Of a stretch of 64,000 bases of DNA, positions 35,792 to 45,506 are shown piece after piece. The DNA is from Oscillospiraceae bacterium (GTDB lineage: Bacteria; Bacillota; Clostridia; Oscillospirales; Oscillospiraceae). The translations under genes were made by a program, and so were the position numbers. The notes beneath the pieces are model-generated. The model saw only the letters and a program-made list of their open reading frames with translations. It had not been told where the DNA came from and searched no databases. Position 1 is the stretch's first letter, and each line of letters begins with the position of its first letter. The stretch is taken from NCBI GenBank assembly GCA_902775355.1, contig CACYLY010000012.1:16131-80130 (forward strand). The letters run 5' to 3'.

Positions 35792-37107
35792 TGCGCTTTC
35801 CTTCTCAGTTTCGCGGCAAAAAAGCCGTCCGTCCCGTCTATCTGGGGCCAGAATTCATAGCATCCGCCTGTGGAACGAAGCGAGCCGCAGCTGAAATCCT
35901 CCGCGGTGTACTCCGTATGCGCGGACAAAAAGCGTTCGATCTGTCCGCGATTCTCTTCCCGCAGGATCGTGCAGGTGGAGTAGAGCAGAACGCCGCCGGG
36001 TTTCACATAGCGTGACAGATTATCCAGGATAGCCGCCTGGATGGCGGGCAGGCCTTCCAGCTCGGCAGCGCTCTTTTTGCGGATCTCCGGACGTTTCCGG
36101 ATCACGCCCAGTCCCGAACAGGGCACGTCTGCCAGCACCAGGTCAAAAGCCTTTTCCCATTCCGGGCGAAAAACCCGGGCGTCCGCCGCCAACGTTTCCA
36201 GGCAATCCTCCAGTCCCAGCCGCTGGGCTCCGCTGCGGATCAGGCGAAGCTTCTTCTCGTGGAGGTCGCAGCTCATGAGCCGGCATCGGCCTTCCGCGTC
36301 CAGCGCGGCGGCAAAGCTTTTTCCTCCGGGGGCGGCGCAGGCGTCCAGAATGCGCATCCACGGCGCGGCGCCGGCCGCCTGAACGGCCACGCGTGCCGCC
36401 CGATCCTGCACATAGAACAGTCCTTCCTCGAAGCCGGGCAGCTCCGTCACTTTCCCGCCGTCCAGTTCGAAGCAGCCGGGCAGTTCCGGAAAGCTTCTGA
36501 CATTCAGTCCGGCCCGCTCCAGCGCGCGCAGATAATCCGTTTCGCTCACGCGCAGGCGATTGACCTGGATGCAGAGCGGCGGCGGTTCGTTGTCAGCGCG
36601 GAAAAAGGCCTCGGTGAAGGCATATCCCCGCTCGGCGATCAGGCTCTCCGCCAGCCACAGAGGATGGCTCCAGCGGGTGGAGAGATAAGCGGCGCTCCCC
36701 TCTCCGGGTATAGCCGGAAGCTCGTCTTTACACTCTGCGATCCGCCGAAGCACGGCGTTTGCCAGGGAGGCGGCCCGGTCCAGCTTCCCGTCCCGGCAGA
36801 GCTCCACCGTCTCGCTGACAGCGGCGTGGGCAGGCACTTTGTCCAGAAACAGCAGCTGATAGGCGCCGAGACGCAGGATCAGCCGCAGTCTGGGCTCCAG
36901 CTTTCCCTTGGAAAAAAGATCGATATAATGATCCAGATAGGTGCCGTTTTGCAGAACGCCCAGGCAAAGCCTGGAAGCCAGGGCGGCGTCTCTTGCCGGG
37001 AGTTCATTTGCGCGGATGGCGGAATCCAGGGCGGCGGCGGACCAGGCGCCCTCCCTCTCGCAGCGCTCCAGGGCCGCGAGGGCCGCAGTTCTGGCGCTCT
37101 TCTTCAT
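35788..37107 (-). CDS. rsmB: 16S rRNA cytosine967-C5 methyltransferase RsmB
   Basis: A 439-residue enzyme with an N-terminal NusB-like RNA-binding domain (residues about 1-140) and a C-terminal SAM methyltransferase. Catalytic cysteines lie in VLADVPCSGLGV and in STCTI; the SAM motif is DACAAPGGKS. It methylates C967 of 16S rRNA. It overlaps fmt and rlmN by 4 bp each, showing tight translational coupling. Confidence 0.95.
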   Translation of the reverse strand: MKKSARTAALAALERCEREGAWSAAALDSAIRANELPARDAALASRLCLGVLQNGTYLDHYIDLFSKGKLEPRLRLILRLGAYQLLFLDKVPAHAAVSETVELCRDGKLDRAASLANAVLRRIAECKDELPAIPGEGSAAYLSTRWSHPLWLAESLIAERGYAFTEAFFRADNEPPPLCIQVNRLRVSETDYLRALERAGLNVRSFPELPGCFELDGGKVTELPGFEEGLFYVQDRAARVAVQAAGAAPWMRILDACAAPGGKSFAAALDAEGRCRLMSCDLHEKKLRLIRSGAQRLGLEDCLETLAADARVFRPEWEKAFDLVLADVPCSGLGVIRKRPEIRKKSAAELEGLPAIQAAILDNLSRYVKPGGVLLYSTCTILREENRGQIERFLSAHTEYTAEDFSCGSLRSTGGCYEFWPQIDGTDGFFAAKLRRKAQ

Positions 37108-38027
37108 GGCTCGGCTTTCAGAGGATGTCCTCTGAGGAAATCCGCCGCCGGCATGCGCTTCTTGCCCGGCGCCTGCAGCTCGGTGATGCGAAGCGTCTCG
37201 CCGCCGGCGCAGGCGATCTCGATGCCCGCGGGGCCCGCGGAGACCAGGCTGCCGGGAGTTTTCCCGGTTTTTGTATCGGTATACGCGGCGGAGAAGACTT
37301 TATATACGGCCCCCTGCAGTTCCATGGTCGCCACAGGCCAGGGCTGAAGACCGCAGATCTGTTTGACGACGGCCCGGGGGCTTTGGTTCCAGTCGATGGG
37401 GCAAAGGGACTTGTCCAGCATCTTCACGTAGCTCGCCTTTGCGTGATCCTGGGGCGTTCTGGGGGCGCTGCCGTCCTCGATGGCCCGCAGCGTCTTCACC
37501 AGCAGCTCCGCTCCCATTTCCATCAAACGGTCAAAGAGCTCTCCGGAAGTCTCAAACTCCCCGATCGGCGTCTCGGCGGTATAGATGATATCCCCGGCGT
37601 CCATATCATGGGCCAGGTACATGGTGCTCACGCCGGTGAACTCGTCCCCATTCAGCACCGCCCACTGGATCGGCGCCGCGCCCCGGTATTTGGGCAGCAG
37701 TGAGCCGTGGACATTGATTGCGCCATAGGCAGGCAGCGCCAGGATCTCGTCCGGCAGGATGCGCCCGTAGGCCACAACCACCAGAATATCCGGCTTCAAT
37801 TCCCGCAGAATGGCAAGAGCCGTCCCGTCCCGCATTTTCTCGGGCTGAAAAACCGGCAGTCCCGCCTGCAGAGCCAGGTCCTTGACGGGAGAAAAGGCCA
37901 TTTCCATGCCCCGGCCTTTCGGTTTGTCCGGCTGGGTAAAAACGCCGACCACGTCAAAGCCTTCCGTCAGCAGCTTTTTCAGGGAAGCTGCAGCAAAATC
38001 CGGCGTGCCCATAAAGACGATGCGCAT
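37104..38027 (-). CDS. fmt: Methionyl-tRNA formyltransferase
   Basis: A 307-residue formyltransferase that makes fMet-tRNA for translation start. It shows MGTPDFAAASLK at the N-terminus, the catalytic block NVHGSLLPKYRGAAPIQWA and the HDMDAGDI motif; the C-terminal tRNA-binding domain is present. It sits directly after def, its functional partner. Confidence 0.97.
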   Translation of the reverse strand: MRIVFMGTPDFAAASLKKLLTEGFDVVGVFTQPDKPKGRGMEMAFSPVKDLALQAGLPVFQPEKMRDGTALAILRELKPDILVVVAYGRILPDEILALPAYGAINVHGSLLPKYRGAAPIQWAVLNGDEFTGVSTMYLAHDMDAGDIIYTAETPIGEFETSGELFDRLMEMGAELLVKTLRAIEDGSAPRTPQDHAKASYVKMLDKSLCPIDWNQSPRAVVKQICGLQPWPVATMELQGAVYKVFSAAYTDTKTGKTPGSLVSAGPAGIEIACAGGETLRITELQAPGKKRMPAADFLRGHPLKAEP

Positions 38028-38028
38028 C

Positions 38029-38547
38029 TTATTCCTCGCCCTCTTCTTCCTCGCGCTCAGAGCCCGTCAGCTCTTCTTCCGTCAGCATCCGCTCACATTT
38101 GGAGGTAAACACCACGCCGTCCAGATGATCGATCTCGTGGCAGAAGCAGCGAGCGGTCAGGCCTGTGCCCTCCGCCTCGAACCAGTTGCCGTAGCGATCC
38201 TGCGCCCGTACCTTCACATTCATGGGTCGTCTCACCAGGCCGTACTCCCCCGGAACACTCAGACAGCCCTCGGGACCGAACTGTTCGCCGGAGCTCTCAA
38301 TGATCTCGGGATTGATGAGCTCCAGCAGCTGGTCCGGTTCGCCCTCCGGAACATTGGTCTCCAGCACCAGGACCGCCCGGCGCAGAACGCCAACCTGGGG
38401 AGCGGCAAGGCCCACGCCGTTGGCCTGCTCCAGCGTCTCCGCCATATCGTCCAGCAGCTGGTGGAGTCTGGAGTTAAAGTCCTTCACGGGACGGCAAACC
38501 TTATAGAGTCCGGGCTGTTCTTTCGTCAAAATATTCCGAAGTGCCAT
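38029..38547 (-). CDS. def: Peptide deformylase
   Basis: A 172-residue iron/zinc deformylase that removes the formyl group from new proteins. All three motifs are seen: GVGLAAPQVG, EGCLSVPG and HEIDHLDG (the metal-binding CHEIDH form). The C-terminal tail is strongly acidic (Glu-rich). The ATG at 38547 follows GGAG by 7 nt; a start at 38559 would put the ribosome site inside the gene. Confidence 0.97.
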   Translation of the reverse strand: MALRNILTKEQPGLYKVCRPVKDFNSRLHQLLDDMAETLEQANGVGLAAPQVGVLRRAVLVLETNVPEGEPDQLLELINPEIIESSGEQFGPEGCLSVPGEYGLVRRPMNVKVRAQDRYGNWFEAEGTGLTARCFCHEIDHLDGVVFTSKCERMLTEEELTGSEREEEEGEE

Positions 38548-38586
38548 TTTTATCTCCATTCTGCCGAAACCGGCATGTTTTTCAAG

Positions 38587-40836
38587 TCAGGAATTCATGG
38601 GATCGTTCTCCGCAAAAACGGAAACGCCCCGGAAACGCTTGTCTGTGCTGCACTCGATCACAGTCTGAGCAAGGCTGGAACGCACCGAAGCGCCCAAGCT
38701 GCAGCTGATATGGACCCGATAGCGATAGCGATTGTTCACCTTGACGACGGCCAAAGGCGTAGGTCCGAGAATGTGCGCGGCCTGCTTTCCCAGAAGCTGC
38801 TCCAGCCGTTCTCGTACAAAGTGCCCCGCCCGGACCACCAGCTCCTCCTCCGTTCCGGAAAGCGTCACAGCCAAAAGGTCCGTAAAGGGCGGCGTGTTCT
38901 GCAGCTTCCGCAGCTGCAGCTCGGAATGATAAAAGGCCTCGTAATCCTGCTTCGCCGCCTGACATATGGTCTCGTTATCCGGGGTAAAGGTCTGGATCAG
39001 CGCGCGGCCCGGCTTGCTTCCCCGCCCGCTGCGGCCTACAACCTGGGTGATCAGAGAGAAAGTGCGTTCTCCCGCCCGATAGTCCCCGGCGTAGAGGCTT
39101 TGATCCGCGGAGAGCACGCCCACCAGCGTGACGTTTTCGAAATTCAGGCCCTTGGTGACCATCTGCGTGCCCACCAAAAAAGGAATGTTCTCTTTTTGAA
39201 AACGCGCAAAAAGCTGTTCGTGCGAGCCCACCGGCGCTACCGAGTCGGTATCCATCCGCAGGATCTCCCTGTCGGGGAAAAGGCTCTGCAGCTCCTCAAC
39301 CACCAATTGAGTGCCGGCTCCCACGTACTTGAGCCGTCCGCCGCATTCTGGGCAGTTTTCGTCCACCCTGCGGGAATAGCCGCAGTAATGGCACAGAAGC
39401 CTTCTGTTGATGCTGTGATAGGTCAGGGACACGCTGCAGCGGGGACACTTGTAGGTAAAGCCGCAGTCTCCACAGCTGATGAGCTTGTTGGTGCCCCGGC
39501 GATTGAGAAAGAGGATGCTCTGTTCGCCGGCGTCCAGGTTTTTCTGCAGTTCTTCTGCAAGGACGGAGCTGATGCAGCCGCCGTTGCCCTGGTGCAGCTC
39601 CCGTTTCATATCGACAATTCGGACCTGGGGCAGTTCCTGGGCGTTGTAACGGTTTTCCAGCCGGAAATAGGCGTAACGGCCGATCTCCGCCTGGTAACGG
39701 CTCACCAGCTCCGGCGTGGCCGAACCCAGGAGCAGCAGACAATCTGCCTTGCTGCAGCGGTACTTGGCAATGTCCCGGGCGTGATAGCGGGGCGAATTTT
39801 CAGAGCGGTAGGTCTCCTCCTGCTCCTCGTCAATGATGAGGATGCCCAGGTGTTCCACAGGGGCGAACACCGCGCTGCGGGTGCCGATCACCAGATGGGC
39901 CTTCCCGTTTTTGATGCGCTTCCACTCGTCATAACGCTCGCCCACGGACAGGGAGCTGTGCAGCACCGCCACCTCGTCCCCGAAATGGCTGGAGAAGGTG
40001 CGCAGCATCTGGGGCGTAAGCGCGATTTCCGGCACCAGGAGGATGGCGCTTTTCCCTCGATCCAGCTGCTGACGGATCAGGTGGATATACACGCTGGTCT
40101 TGCCGCTGCCGGTGACGCCCTGCAGCAGGGCGCACCCGGCCTTGCCGCTGATGGCCAGCCGGGAGATGCCGGAGAAGGCTGTGCTCTGTTCTTCGTTCAG
40201 AGTCGGCAGCTCCAGAAGCTCCTCCGGCGGCTGTTCCGGCCTGCGGTAGACCTCCCGCTGATACAGCGTCACCAGCTCTTTCGCGCACAAGGCCTTCAGC
40301 GCCTGTCTGGAAGCGCCGCAGTGAAGCATCAATTCCCGTGATGGCAGCGCCTCGAAGCTGCAGAGCATGTCCAGCAGATTCGCCTGCTGGGCCGAGCGGC
40401 GCCGGATCCGATCCGCGGCGTCTGCCGCGTCCTCTGCCGCAATGGCCAGGCGGGCCATTTCCACGGTCTTGTCCCGTACCCGGCGAGAACCGTCCGCCTG
40501 GAACCAGAGCCCTGCCGGCAGGATGGCCTTCACAGCGTCATAGACCGTGCAGAAAAAGCGCTCCCGCATGAACAGCGCGAGCCGGAGCTGCTGCTCGGTC
40601 AAAACCGGCTTGTCGTCCAGCACGGCCAGGATCGGCTTCAGCGTTTCGTACTTGCTGCCGTCGGCCATGGCCAGCACCACGCCCTCCGTCTGCCGATTGC
40701 CTCGTGAAAAGGGTACGCAGACGCGCATACCGGGCTGCACCCTGTCCCCGAATTCCTCCGGGACCAGATAGTCGTAGGGGCGGTCGATCCAGTAGGTTGC
40801 CGCCGACACCGCAATCTTTGCTATGAGAACCGGCAA
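38587..40836 (-). CDS. priA: Primosomal replication restart helicase PriA
   Basis: A 749-residue superfamily 2 helicase that reloads the replisome at stalled forks. Seen are the N-terminal DNA-binding domain (YDYLVPEEFGDRVQPGMRVCVPF), Walker A GVTGSGKT, Walker B IIDEEQEE, an eight-Cys zinc region (CGDCGFTYKCPRC onward) and helicase motifs ending in VVGRSGRG. It lies between rpoZ and def as in many Firmicutes, but coaBC, normally between rpoZ and priA, is missing. Confidence 0.97.
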   Translation of the reverse strand: MPVLIAKIAVSAATYWIDRPYDYLVPEEFGDRVQPGMRVCVPFSRGNRQTEGVVLAMADGSKYETLKPILAVLDDKPVLTEQQLRLALFMRERFFCTVYDAVKAILPAGLWFQADGSRRVRDKTVEMARLAIAAEDAADAADRIRRRSAQQANLLDMLCSFEALPSRELMLHCGASRQALKALCAKELVTLYQREVYRRPEQPPEELLELPTLNEEQSTAFSGISRLAISGKAGCALLQGVTGSGKTSVYIHLIRQQLDRGKSAILLVPEIALTPQMLRTFSSHFGDEVAVLHSSLSVGERYDEWKRIKNGKAHLVIGTRSAVFAPVEHLGILIIDEEQEETYRSENSPRYHARDIAKYRCSKADCLLLLGSATPELVSRYQAEIGRYAYFRLENRYNAQELPQVRIVDMKRELHQGNGGCISSVLAEELQKNLDAGEQSILFLNRRGTNKLISCGDCGFTYKCPRCSVSLTYHSINRRLLCHYCGYSRRVDENCPECGGRLKYVGAGTQLVVEELQSLFPDREILRMDTDSVAPVGSHEQLFARFQKENIPFLVGTQMVTKGLNFENVTLVGVLSADQSLYAGDYRAGERTFSLITQVVGRSGRGSKPGRALIQTFTPDNETICQAAKQDYEAFYHSELQLRKLQNTPPFTDLLAVTLSGTEEELVVRAGHFVRERLEQLLGKQAAHILGPTPLAVVKVNNRYRYRVHISCSLGASVRSSLAQTVIECSTDKRFRGVSVFAENDPMNS

Positions 40837-40898
40837 TTCGGATCACCGCCCTTTCCGAGTCGTCTTCTTATGCTTTCCGCTGGAACAACTGGCCGCAG

Positions 40899-41102
40899 TC
40901 AGTCCTTGTTTTCCTTAACGATGGAGAGTTTCCCGGTGTAAACCTCGTCGATGGCGGAAGACACGGGCTTTCTCTCCAGGGGGATCTGCTCTTCTTCGGC
41001 CTGGGCAGAGATGACACGGGCGCGGCGGGCCACCAGGTTTACCAGCTGATACCGGCTGCCAATCTTGTCGACCAGCTCGGCTACGGGGGGATAAAGCATC
41101 AT
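40899..41102 (-). CDS. rpoZ: RNA polymerase omega subunit
   Basis: A 67-residue omega subunit that helps assemble RNA polymerase. It has the conserved YQLVNLVARRARVIS segment and the KPVSSAIDEV motif. It lies just after gmk, as usual. Two adjacent ATG codons (41102 and 41099) are possible starts; GAGG is 9 nt before the first. Confidence 0.95.
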   Translation of the reverse strand: MMLYPPVAELVDKIGSRYQLVNLVARRARVISAQAEEEQIPLERKPVSSAIDEVYTGKLSIVKENKD

Positions 41103-41144
41103 AATTCCATACCTCTATTCTGCCGCAATGCGGCGTATTGTGTT

Positions 41145-41744
41145 TCAGAATGTTTCCAGCAGGTGCCTGCGATGAGCATACCTGCAGTGTTCAGCCTTGA
41201 GGATGGCGGCAAACTCCGCCGCGGCCTCGTCAAGCTTGTCGTTGACGATGATATAATCGTAGATGGAAGCTTCTTTCAGTTCTTCCCGGGCGCGCCGCAG
41301 TCTGGCGTCGATCACCTCTGCGCTGTCGGTCCCGCGGTTTTCCAGCCGTCGGCGAAGCTCCTCCATGGAAGGCGGCAAAATGAAGATCAACACGGATTCG
41401 GGGCTTCTTTCCTTCACCTGCCTGGCGCCCTGCACTTCGATATCCAGGATCACGTTGAATCCCGCGGCCATCTGCTTTTCCACAAAGGCCTTGGGCGTAC
41501 CGTAGGAATGGGCCACATATCTGGCGTGCTCCAGCAGTTCGCCATTCTCCACCATTTCCTGAAAACGCTCCTCGTCGATGAAGAAATAATCCTTTCCGTC
41601 CACTTCTCCCGGGCGGGGCGCTCTGGTGGTGACCGAAGTGGAGAAGCACATATCGTCTCTCCCCTGGATCGCCCTGTTGACTACCGTGCTTTTTCCGGCG
41701 CCGGACGGGCCGGAGATGACGATCAGCTTGCCTTTCTCAGTCAT
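41145..41744 (-). CDS. gmk: Guanylate kinase
   Basis: A 199-residue guanylate kinase making GDP from GMP. P-loop GPSGAGKST at residues 11-19, then the GMP-binding [17 protein letters not shown] block and [14 protein letters not shown]. It overlaps remA by 8 bp. The order yicC-remA-gmk-rpoZ is the conserved Firmicutes block. Confidence 0.97.
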   Translation of the reverse strand: MTEKGKLIVISGPSGAGKSTVVNRAIQGRDDMCFSTSVTTRAPRPGEVDGKDYFFIDEERFQEMVENGELLEHARYVAHSYGTPKAFVEKQMAAGFNVILDIEVQGARQVKERSPESVLIFILPPSMEELRRRLENRGTDSAEVIDARLRRAREELKEASIYDYIIVNDKLDEAAAEFAAILKAEHCRYAHRRHLLETF

Positions 41745-42003
41745 TGCCTGTCTCTTCCTCCTCTTGTGTGCGATCTTCGATCCGCGCCGCCAGGCTTTCC
41801 GGGGTCAGGGCGGACAGGATCACATTTCCGCTGTCCATGATCAGTACCGCCCGGGTGCTGCGTCCGAATGAGGCGTCGATCAAGCCGCCCCGTTCCCGAA
41901 CTTCCTGGATCATTCTTTTGATGGGGGCCGATTCCGGACTCACGATCGAAATGATCCGTTCCGCCGCCACCAGGTTTCCAAATCCGATTCCGATCAGTTT
42001 CAC
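41737..42003 (-). CDS. remA: RemA family (DUF370) regulator
   Basis: An 88-residue DUF370 protein. It begins [25 protein letters not shown] and contains [21 protein letters not shown], both family hallmarks. RemA in B. subtilis is a ring-forming DNA-binding regulator of biofilm matrix and osmoprotection genes. In Clostridia its targets are unknown; the acidic C-terminal tail is unusually long. It sits between yicC and gmk. Confidence 0.93.
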   Translation of the reverse strand: MKLIGIGFGNLVAAERIISIVSPESAPIKRMIQEVRERGGLIDASFGRSTRAVLIMDSGNVILSALTPESLAARIEDRTQEEEETGND

Positions 42004-42012
42004 GGCAGTCTC

Positions 42013-42891
42013 CTATTCAATGTTCTGGATCTGCTCCCGGATCTTTTCGATCTCGGACTTCAGATCCACCACCACGCGGGCGATGTCCGAATTCTGGCAT
42101 TTTGAGCCGATAGTGTTGGCCTCTCTGTTGAACTCCTGAATCAGAAAATCGATCTTTCTGCCAATAGGCGAATTGCCCCTGATCATCGTATCCAACTGGG
42201 CCATGTGGCTGCGCAGCCGTACGGTCTCCTCGTCCACGGCGATGTGGTCGGCGAAAATGGCGGCCTCTGCCAGGATCCGGTTTTCGTCGATATTGCTCGC
42301 GCCCAGGACCTCCGCCATCTTTTGCTCCAGGCGGCGGCGGTATTCCGCCACGGTCTCCGGCGCGCGTTCCTCCACGATCCCCACCAAGGTGCGGATCGTG
42401 TCCAGCCTGTTGAGGACATCGTCCCTGAGCTTTTCGCCTTCCCGCAGGCGCATGGCGTCAAAATCGTTCAGCGCCTGTTCTACGATCTCGCGCATACCGG
42501 CGCTGATGGCTTCGGCGTCCAGATCCTTTTTTTCAACCGTCAGCACATCCGGAAAACGGCTGACGCTCAAAGCGGTCATCTCCTGCGGGAGTCCGTACTC
42601 CTCCCCGATATGGACGATGGCCTCCACATAGGCCTTCAGCAGGCCTTCGTTTACCTTTACGGTCATGTCCCCGGCCTGGGAAGCGTCCACGTTCACGAAG
42701 ACGTCCACTTTTCCGCGGCTGATATGGGATTGTACCCGGGACTTGACCATTTCTTCCGCAAACAGAAAGCTGCGGGGAAGACGTACCGAGGTATCCAGGT
42801 ACCGATTGTTTACGCTTTTGAGTTCCACGCTGATCTCCAGCCCGTCCACAACGCCCTTGGCGCTGCCGTAGCCGGTCATGCTTCTGATCAT
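42013..42891 (-). CDS. yicC: YicC family endoribonuclease-like protein
   Basis: A 292-residue YicC family protein. The N-terminus MIRSMTGYGSAKG is the family hallmark, and the C-terminus has the DUF1732-type ending (REANTIGSKCQNSDIARVVVDLKSEIEKIREQIQN). Family members are reported to be endoribonucleases or to aid RNA turnover in stationary phase. GGAGGAAAC precedes the ATG at 42891. Confidence 0.93.
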   Translation of the reverse strand: MIRSMTGYGSAKGVVDGLEISVELKSVNNRYLDTSVRLPRSFLFAEEMVKSRVQSHISRGKVDVFVNVDASQAGDMTVKVNEGLLKAYVEAIVHIGEEYGLPQEMTALSVSRFPDVLTVEKKDLDAEAISAGMREIVEQALNDFDAMRLREGEKLRDDVLNRLDTIRTLVGIVEERAPETVAEYRRRLEQKMAEVLGASNIDENRILAEAAIFADHIAVDEETVRLRSHMAQLDTMIRGNSPIGRKIDFLIQEFNREANTIGSKCQNSDIARVVVDLKSEIEKIREQIQNIE

Positions 42892-42907
42892 GTTTCCTCC
42901 CGTCCGA

Positions 42908-43309
42908 TCACGCAATGATATCAAAGGTGATGGGGTTTTTATTTCGATTGAGCCTCTGACTGAGCACCAGCACGCAGGCGCTCACAAGAAGTGCTGCAAA
43001 GCTCACCAGGATCTTTACGCCCTCCGAAGCGCCGAGAGCTGCCGCCAGTCCGTAGCCCGCCAGGAAAAACAGCAGCGGCATCACATAGACGAGCAGCGCC
43101 GCGCCGAAGATGCGGGAGCTTTTGCTTTCGATGGTCACTTTTTGTCCCGGCTGTGCCTGGATCAGATTACGCGCCTCGGTATGCAGTTCCTTTTGAAACC
43201 GGCAGCTTTCACAACTGCCGCAGTTGCCGCCGCAGGCGGTGCCGCGGGTTACCGCGACTTCCGCCATGCCGTTGGGCAGCAGCTTCGTCACAACAGCGTC
43301 CTGCGTCAT
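42908..43309 (-). CDS. RseC/SoxR-reducing system family protein
   Basis: A 133-residue RseC/MucC family membrane protein. A Cys cluster (CGGNCGSCESC at about residues 26-36) likely binds an Fe-S cluster or metal, and two membrane helices follow (about 70-90 and 97-115). RseC in Gram-negatives supports SoxR reduction with the Rnf/Rsx complex. In Clostridia the family probably supports Rnf-type redox chemistry, but no rnf genes are seen. It overlaps cdaR by 4 bp. Confidence 0.9.
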   Translation of the reverse strand: MTQDAVVTKLLPNGMAEVAVTRGTACGGNCGSCESCRFQKELHTEARNLIQAQPGQKVTIESKSSRIFGAALLVYVMPLLFFLAGYGLAAALGASEGVKILVSFAALLVSACVLVLSQRLNRNKNPITFDIIA

Positions 43310-44580
43310 GGTGTCTCATCCTTTTTGACCAGGCGAATCGCAACGGTATAATCCGGCTTTCCGTCTTCCTGAATCGGGCCGACACCGGGAATAGCGGGCA
43401 CACTGACCTGGACGGTTACAAAATGATCGCCCATCGTGTCCATCAAATTGCTCAAATCCCCCTCTGCATGGATGAGATACGGCGTGATGCGATTGAGGAG
43501 GCTGGAGGGACCTCGCATGAGAACAGGGATTTTGGCGGACTGTACGATCACTTCCACGTCATCGGAGACCCCTGTCCAGGTAAACTGGTCAACATCAAAG
43601 GACTTGGTTCCCAACCCGAGGATCTCCACCGTAACCGTGACCTCTGTCACGCCGGAAAGATTTCGCATCCCATTGGGGATCGGAATCTGATAAGTAACGG
43701 TGTGAGAATTTTTAAAAGTGGACAGATCCAGGTTGTCCAGCAGCTCTATGGAGTTGATTTCCGAGAGCACGGCGCTGTCTCCCGCAAGCTTGATGGTTTC
43801 CGGTTCCACTTTAATACGGGTATTCTCAGCCGTCGCGCCGGCCTTGTATTCCACATTGGGAATGATGGGGACCTCTTTGACTTGCAGCACCGGAAGCGTT
43901 GCCCGGATCACCTCGGGAGAGCAGGTGATGCCGTCCGTAGAGCAGGGTACGTCGTTTTCGTCCATCAAAACATAACCGGTCTCAATGGAATAGGTGCTCT
44001 GCAGGGTCTGCTCTTTGCCGAAGGTAACATAGGCGTGGTCTACTTTATTCAGGTATTCTTCCGGGCCTGAGAGCGTGATGGTTGAAGGCTCAAAATACGG
44101 TGTTTCCTGGATATAGCCGCTGACGGCCTTCCCGGTAAACCCGCCTTTGACAGGAACTGTTCTTGTTGTCAGCGTCGAAACCATAAAACTGATGGAATCC
44201 GGGGTTTTGGTTACGATACGCAGGTTCCGGCGATCGACTCCGCTGGGAAAAATGATGGAGAAACTGGCCGTAGTAAAGTTCGTCGTGAGCTTGCTCACAT
44301 CTACCTGCGCGATCAGATCCTCCGCCTCCAGGGAGTTTACGATGCGTCTGGGTCCGCTGATTTCCACGGTCACTGTCGGCGAGTTTGAATCGATCACGAC
44401 CAGATTCCGCAGATTCAGCAGGGTCTCTTCCCCTACCAGCTCGACCTGTACGTTTCGAAAGGTCTTGGTGGATTCCACGGTCTCCTCCGAGGTCACATAG
44501 ACCCATACAGCCAGGGAGACAAGGAAAGAAATGATCATCCAGAAAATCTTGCTGTCGGAAAGCTTTTTAATCATTTTCAT
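43306..44580 (-). CDS. cdaR: CdaR (YbbR-domain) regulator of diadenylate cyclase
   Basis: A 424-residue protein with an N-terminal membrane anchor (residues about 8-27, IFWMIISFLVSLAVWVYVTS) and four YbbR repeats outside the cell. CdaR binds CdaA and modulates c-di-AMP synthesis. It overlaps cdaA by 14 bp. The usual third gene, glmM, is missing; rseC follows instead. Confidence 0.93.
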   Translation of the reverse strand: MKMIKKLSDSKIFWMIISFLVSLAVWVYVTSEETVESTKTFRNVQVELVGEETLLNLRNLVVIDSNSPTVTVEISGPRRIVNSLEAEDLIAQVDVSKLTTNFTTASFSIIFPSGVDRRNLRIVTKTPDSISFMVSTLTTRTVPVKGGFTGKAVSGYIQETPYFEPSTITLSGPEEYLNKVDHAYVTFGKEQTLQSTYSIETGYVLMDENDVPCSTDGITCSPEVIRATLPVLQVKEVPIIPNVEYKAGATAENTRIKVEPETIKLAGDSAVLSEINSIELLDNLDLSTFKNSHTVTYQIPIPNGMRNLSGVTEVTVTVEILGLGTKSFDVDQFTWTGVSDDVEVIVQSAKIPVLMRGPSSLLNRITPYLIHAEGDLSNLMDTMGDHFVTVQVSVPAIPGVGPIQEDGKPDYTVAIRLVKKDETP

Positions 44581-45433
44581 TCTTCTCTCCTTTGAAGCGC
44601 TTCCGGATGCCGCGCAGGAGCTTGGACGTCCGGGAGGTGTTCTCCTCCGTCTGTACCAGCTCGCTGTGCAATAGTTTTTCCAGCGTACTGCCGTTCAGAT
44701 GGCGTTTAAGCATCCCTTCCAGCGCAACGGAAATGGAGCCCGTCTCCTCCGAGACGATGATGACCACCGCGTCTGACTGCTCGCTGAGTCCGATACCGGC
44801 CCGGTGGCGCATGCCCAGTTCTTTGCTCAGGTTGGTGCTCTGGGTCAGAGGGAGGACGCAGCCGGCCGCCGCGATCCTGCCCTCCCTGATGACGACCGCC
44901 CCGTCATGCAAGGGCGCCTTGTTATAAAACAGGTTTTTGATCAACTCTGCCGAGACGTCCGAATTGATGACGGTTCCGGTGGTCATGATACTGTTCAGCC
45001 GCTCTTTTCGTTCAAAAATCAGCAGCGCGCCGGTGTGAGAAGCGGACATCTCCGTGCAGGCCAGCACCGTCTGGGCAATTGCGTCTTCCATCACAGGATT
45101 GGAAACGCTTCGATTGGAGCCAAAGCCGCGGCCCATCCGCTCCAAAAGACGCCGCAGCTCCGGCTGAAACAGGATCAGCAGTGCGATCAGGCCCAACTCC
45201 ACCGTGCGGCGAAGCAGGAAGTTGATCATGGTCAATTGGAAGATATAGGACAGCCACAGGGCGATCAGAATAAATACCACGCCCTTGGCAAGGTTATAGG
45301 AATTGGTCTTCCGGACAAAACCAATCACCTTGTAGATCAGGTAAGCCACGATGATCACGTCCAAAAAGTCCGTGAAGCTCATGGTCTTGATCCCGTTCAG
45401 GGCCGTAACAAATACATCTTTTACAGCTTCCAT
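44567..45433 (-). CDS. cdaA: Diadenylate cyclase CdaA
   Basis: A 288-residue membrane c-di-AMP synthase. Three N-terminal membrane helices (about residues 22-40, 50-68 and 76-92) precede the DAC domain with the active-site DGA (177-179) and RHR (209-211). c-di-AMP controls potassium and osmolyte uptake and wall balance. It is the first gene of an unbroken minus-strand run to sipL and has its own strong promoter. The ATG at 45433 follows AGAGGA. Confidence 0.95.
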   Translation of the reverse strand: MEAVKDVFVTALNGIKTMSFTDFLDVIIVAYLIYKVIGFVRKTNSYNLAKGVVFILIALWLSYIFQLTMINFLLRRTVELGLIALLILFQPELRRLLERMGRGFGSNRSVSNPVMEDAIAQTVLACTEMSASHTGALLIFERKERLNSIMTTGTVINSDVSAELIKNLFYNKAPLHDGAVVIREGRIAAAGCVLPLTQSTNLSKELGMRHRAGIGLSEQSDAVVIIVSEETGSISVALEGMLKRHLNGSTLEKLLHSELVQTEENTSRTSKLLRGIRKRFKGEKNEND

Positions 45434-45506
45434 AGGCAAATCCTCTTCCTGTATTATCCGCCAACGGTGTTTTCACCGCATACAACTCCAGCTTATTCAT
45501 TCGAAT

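Noticed and set aside
37882-40341. An 819-codon open frame on the plus strand across priA, def and fmt
   Set aside because: Antisense to three well recognised genes; His/Gln/Arg-rich translation without motifs.
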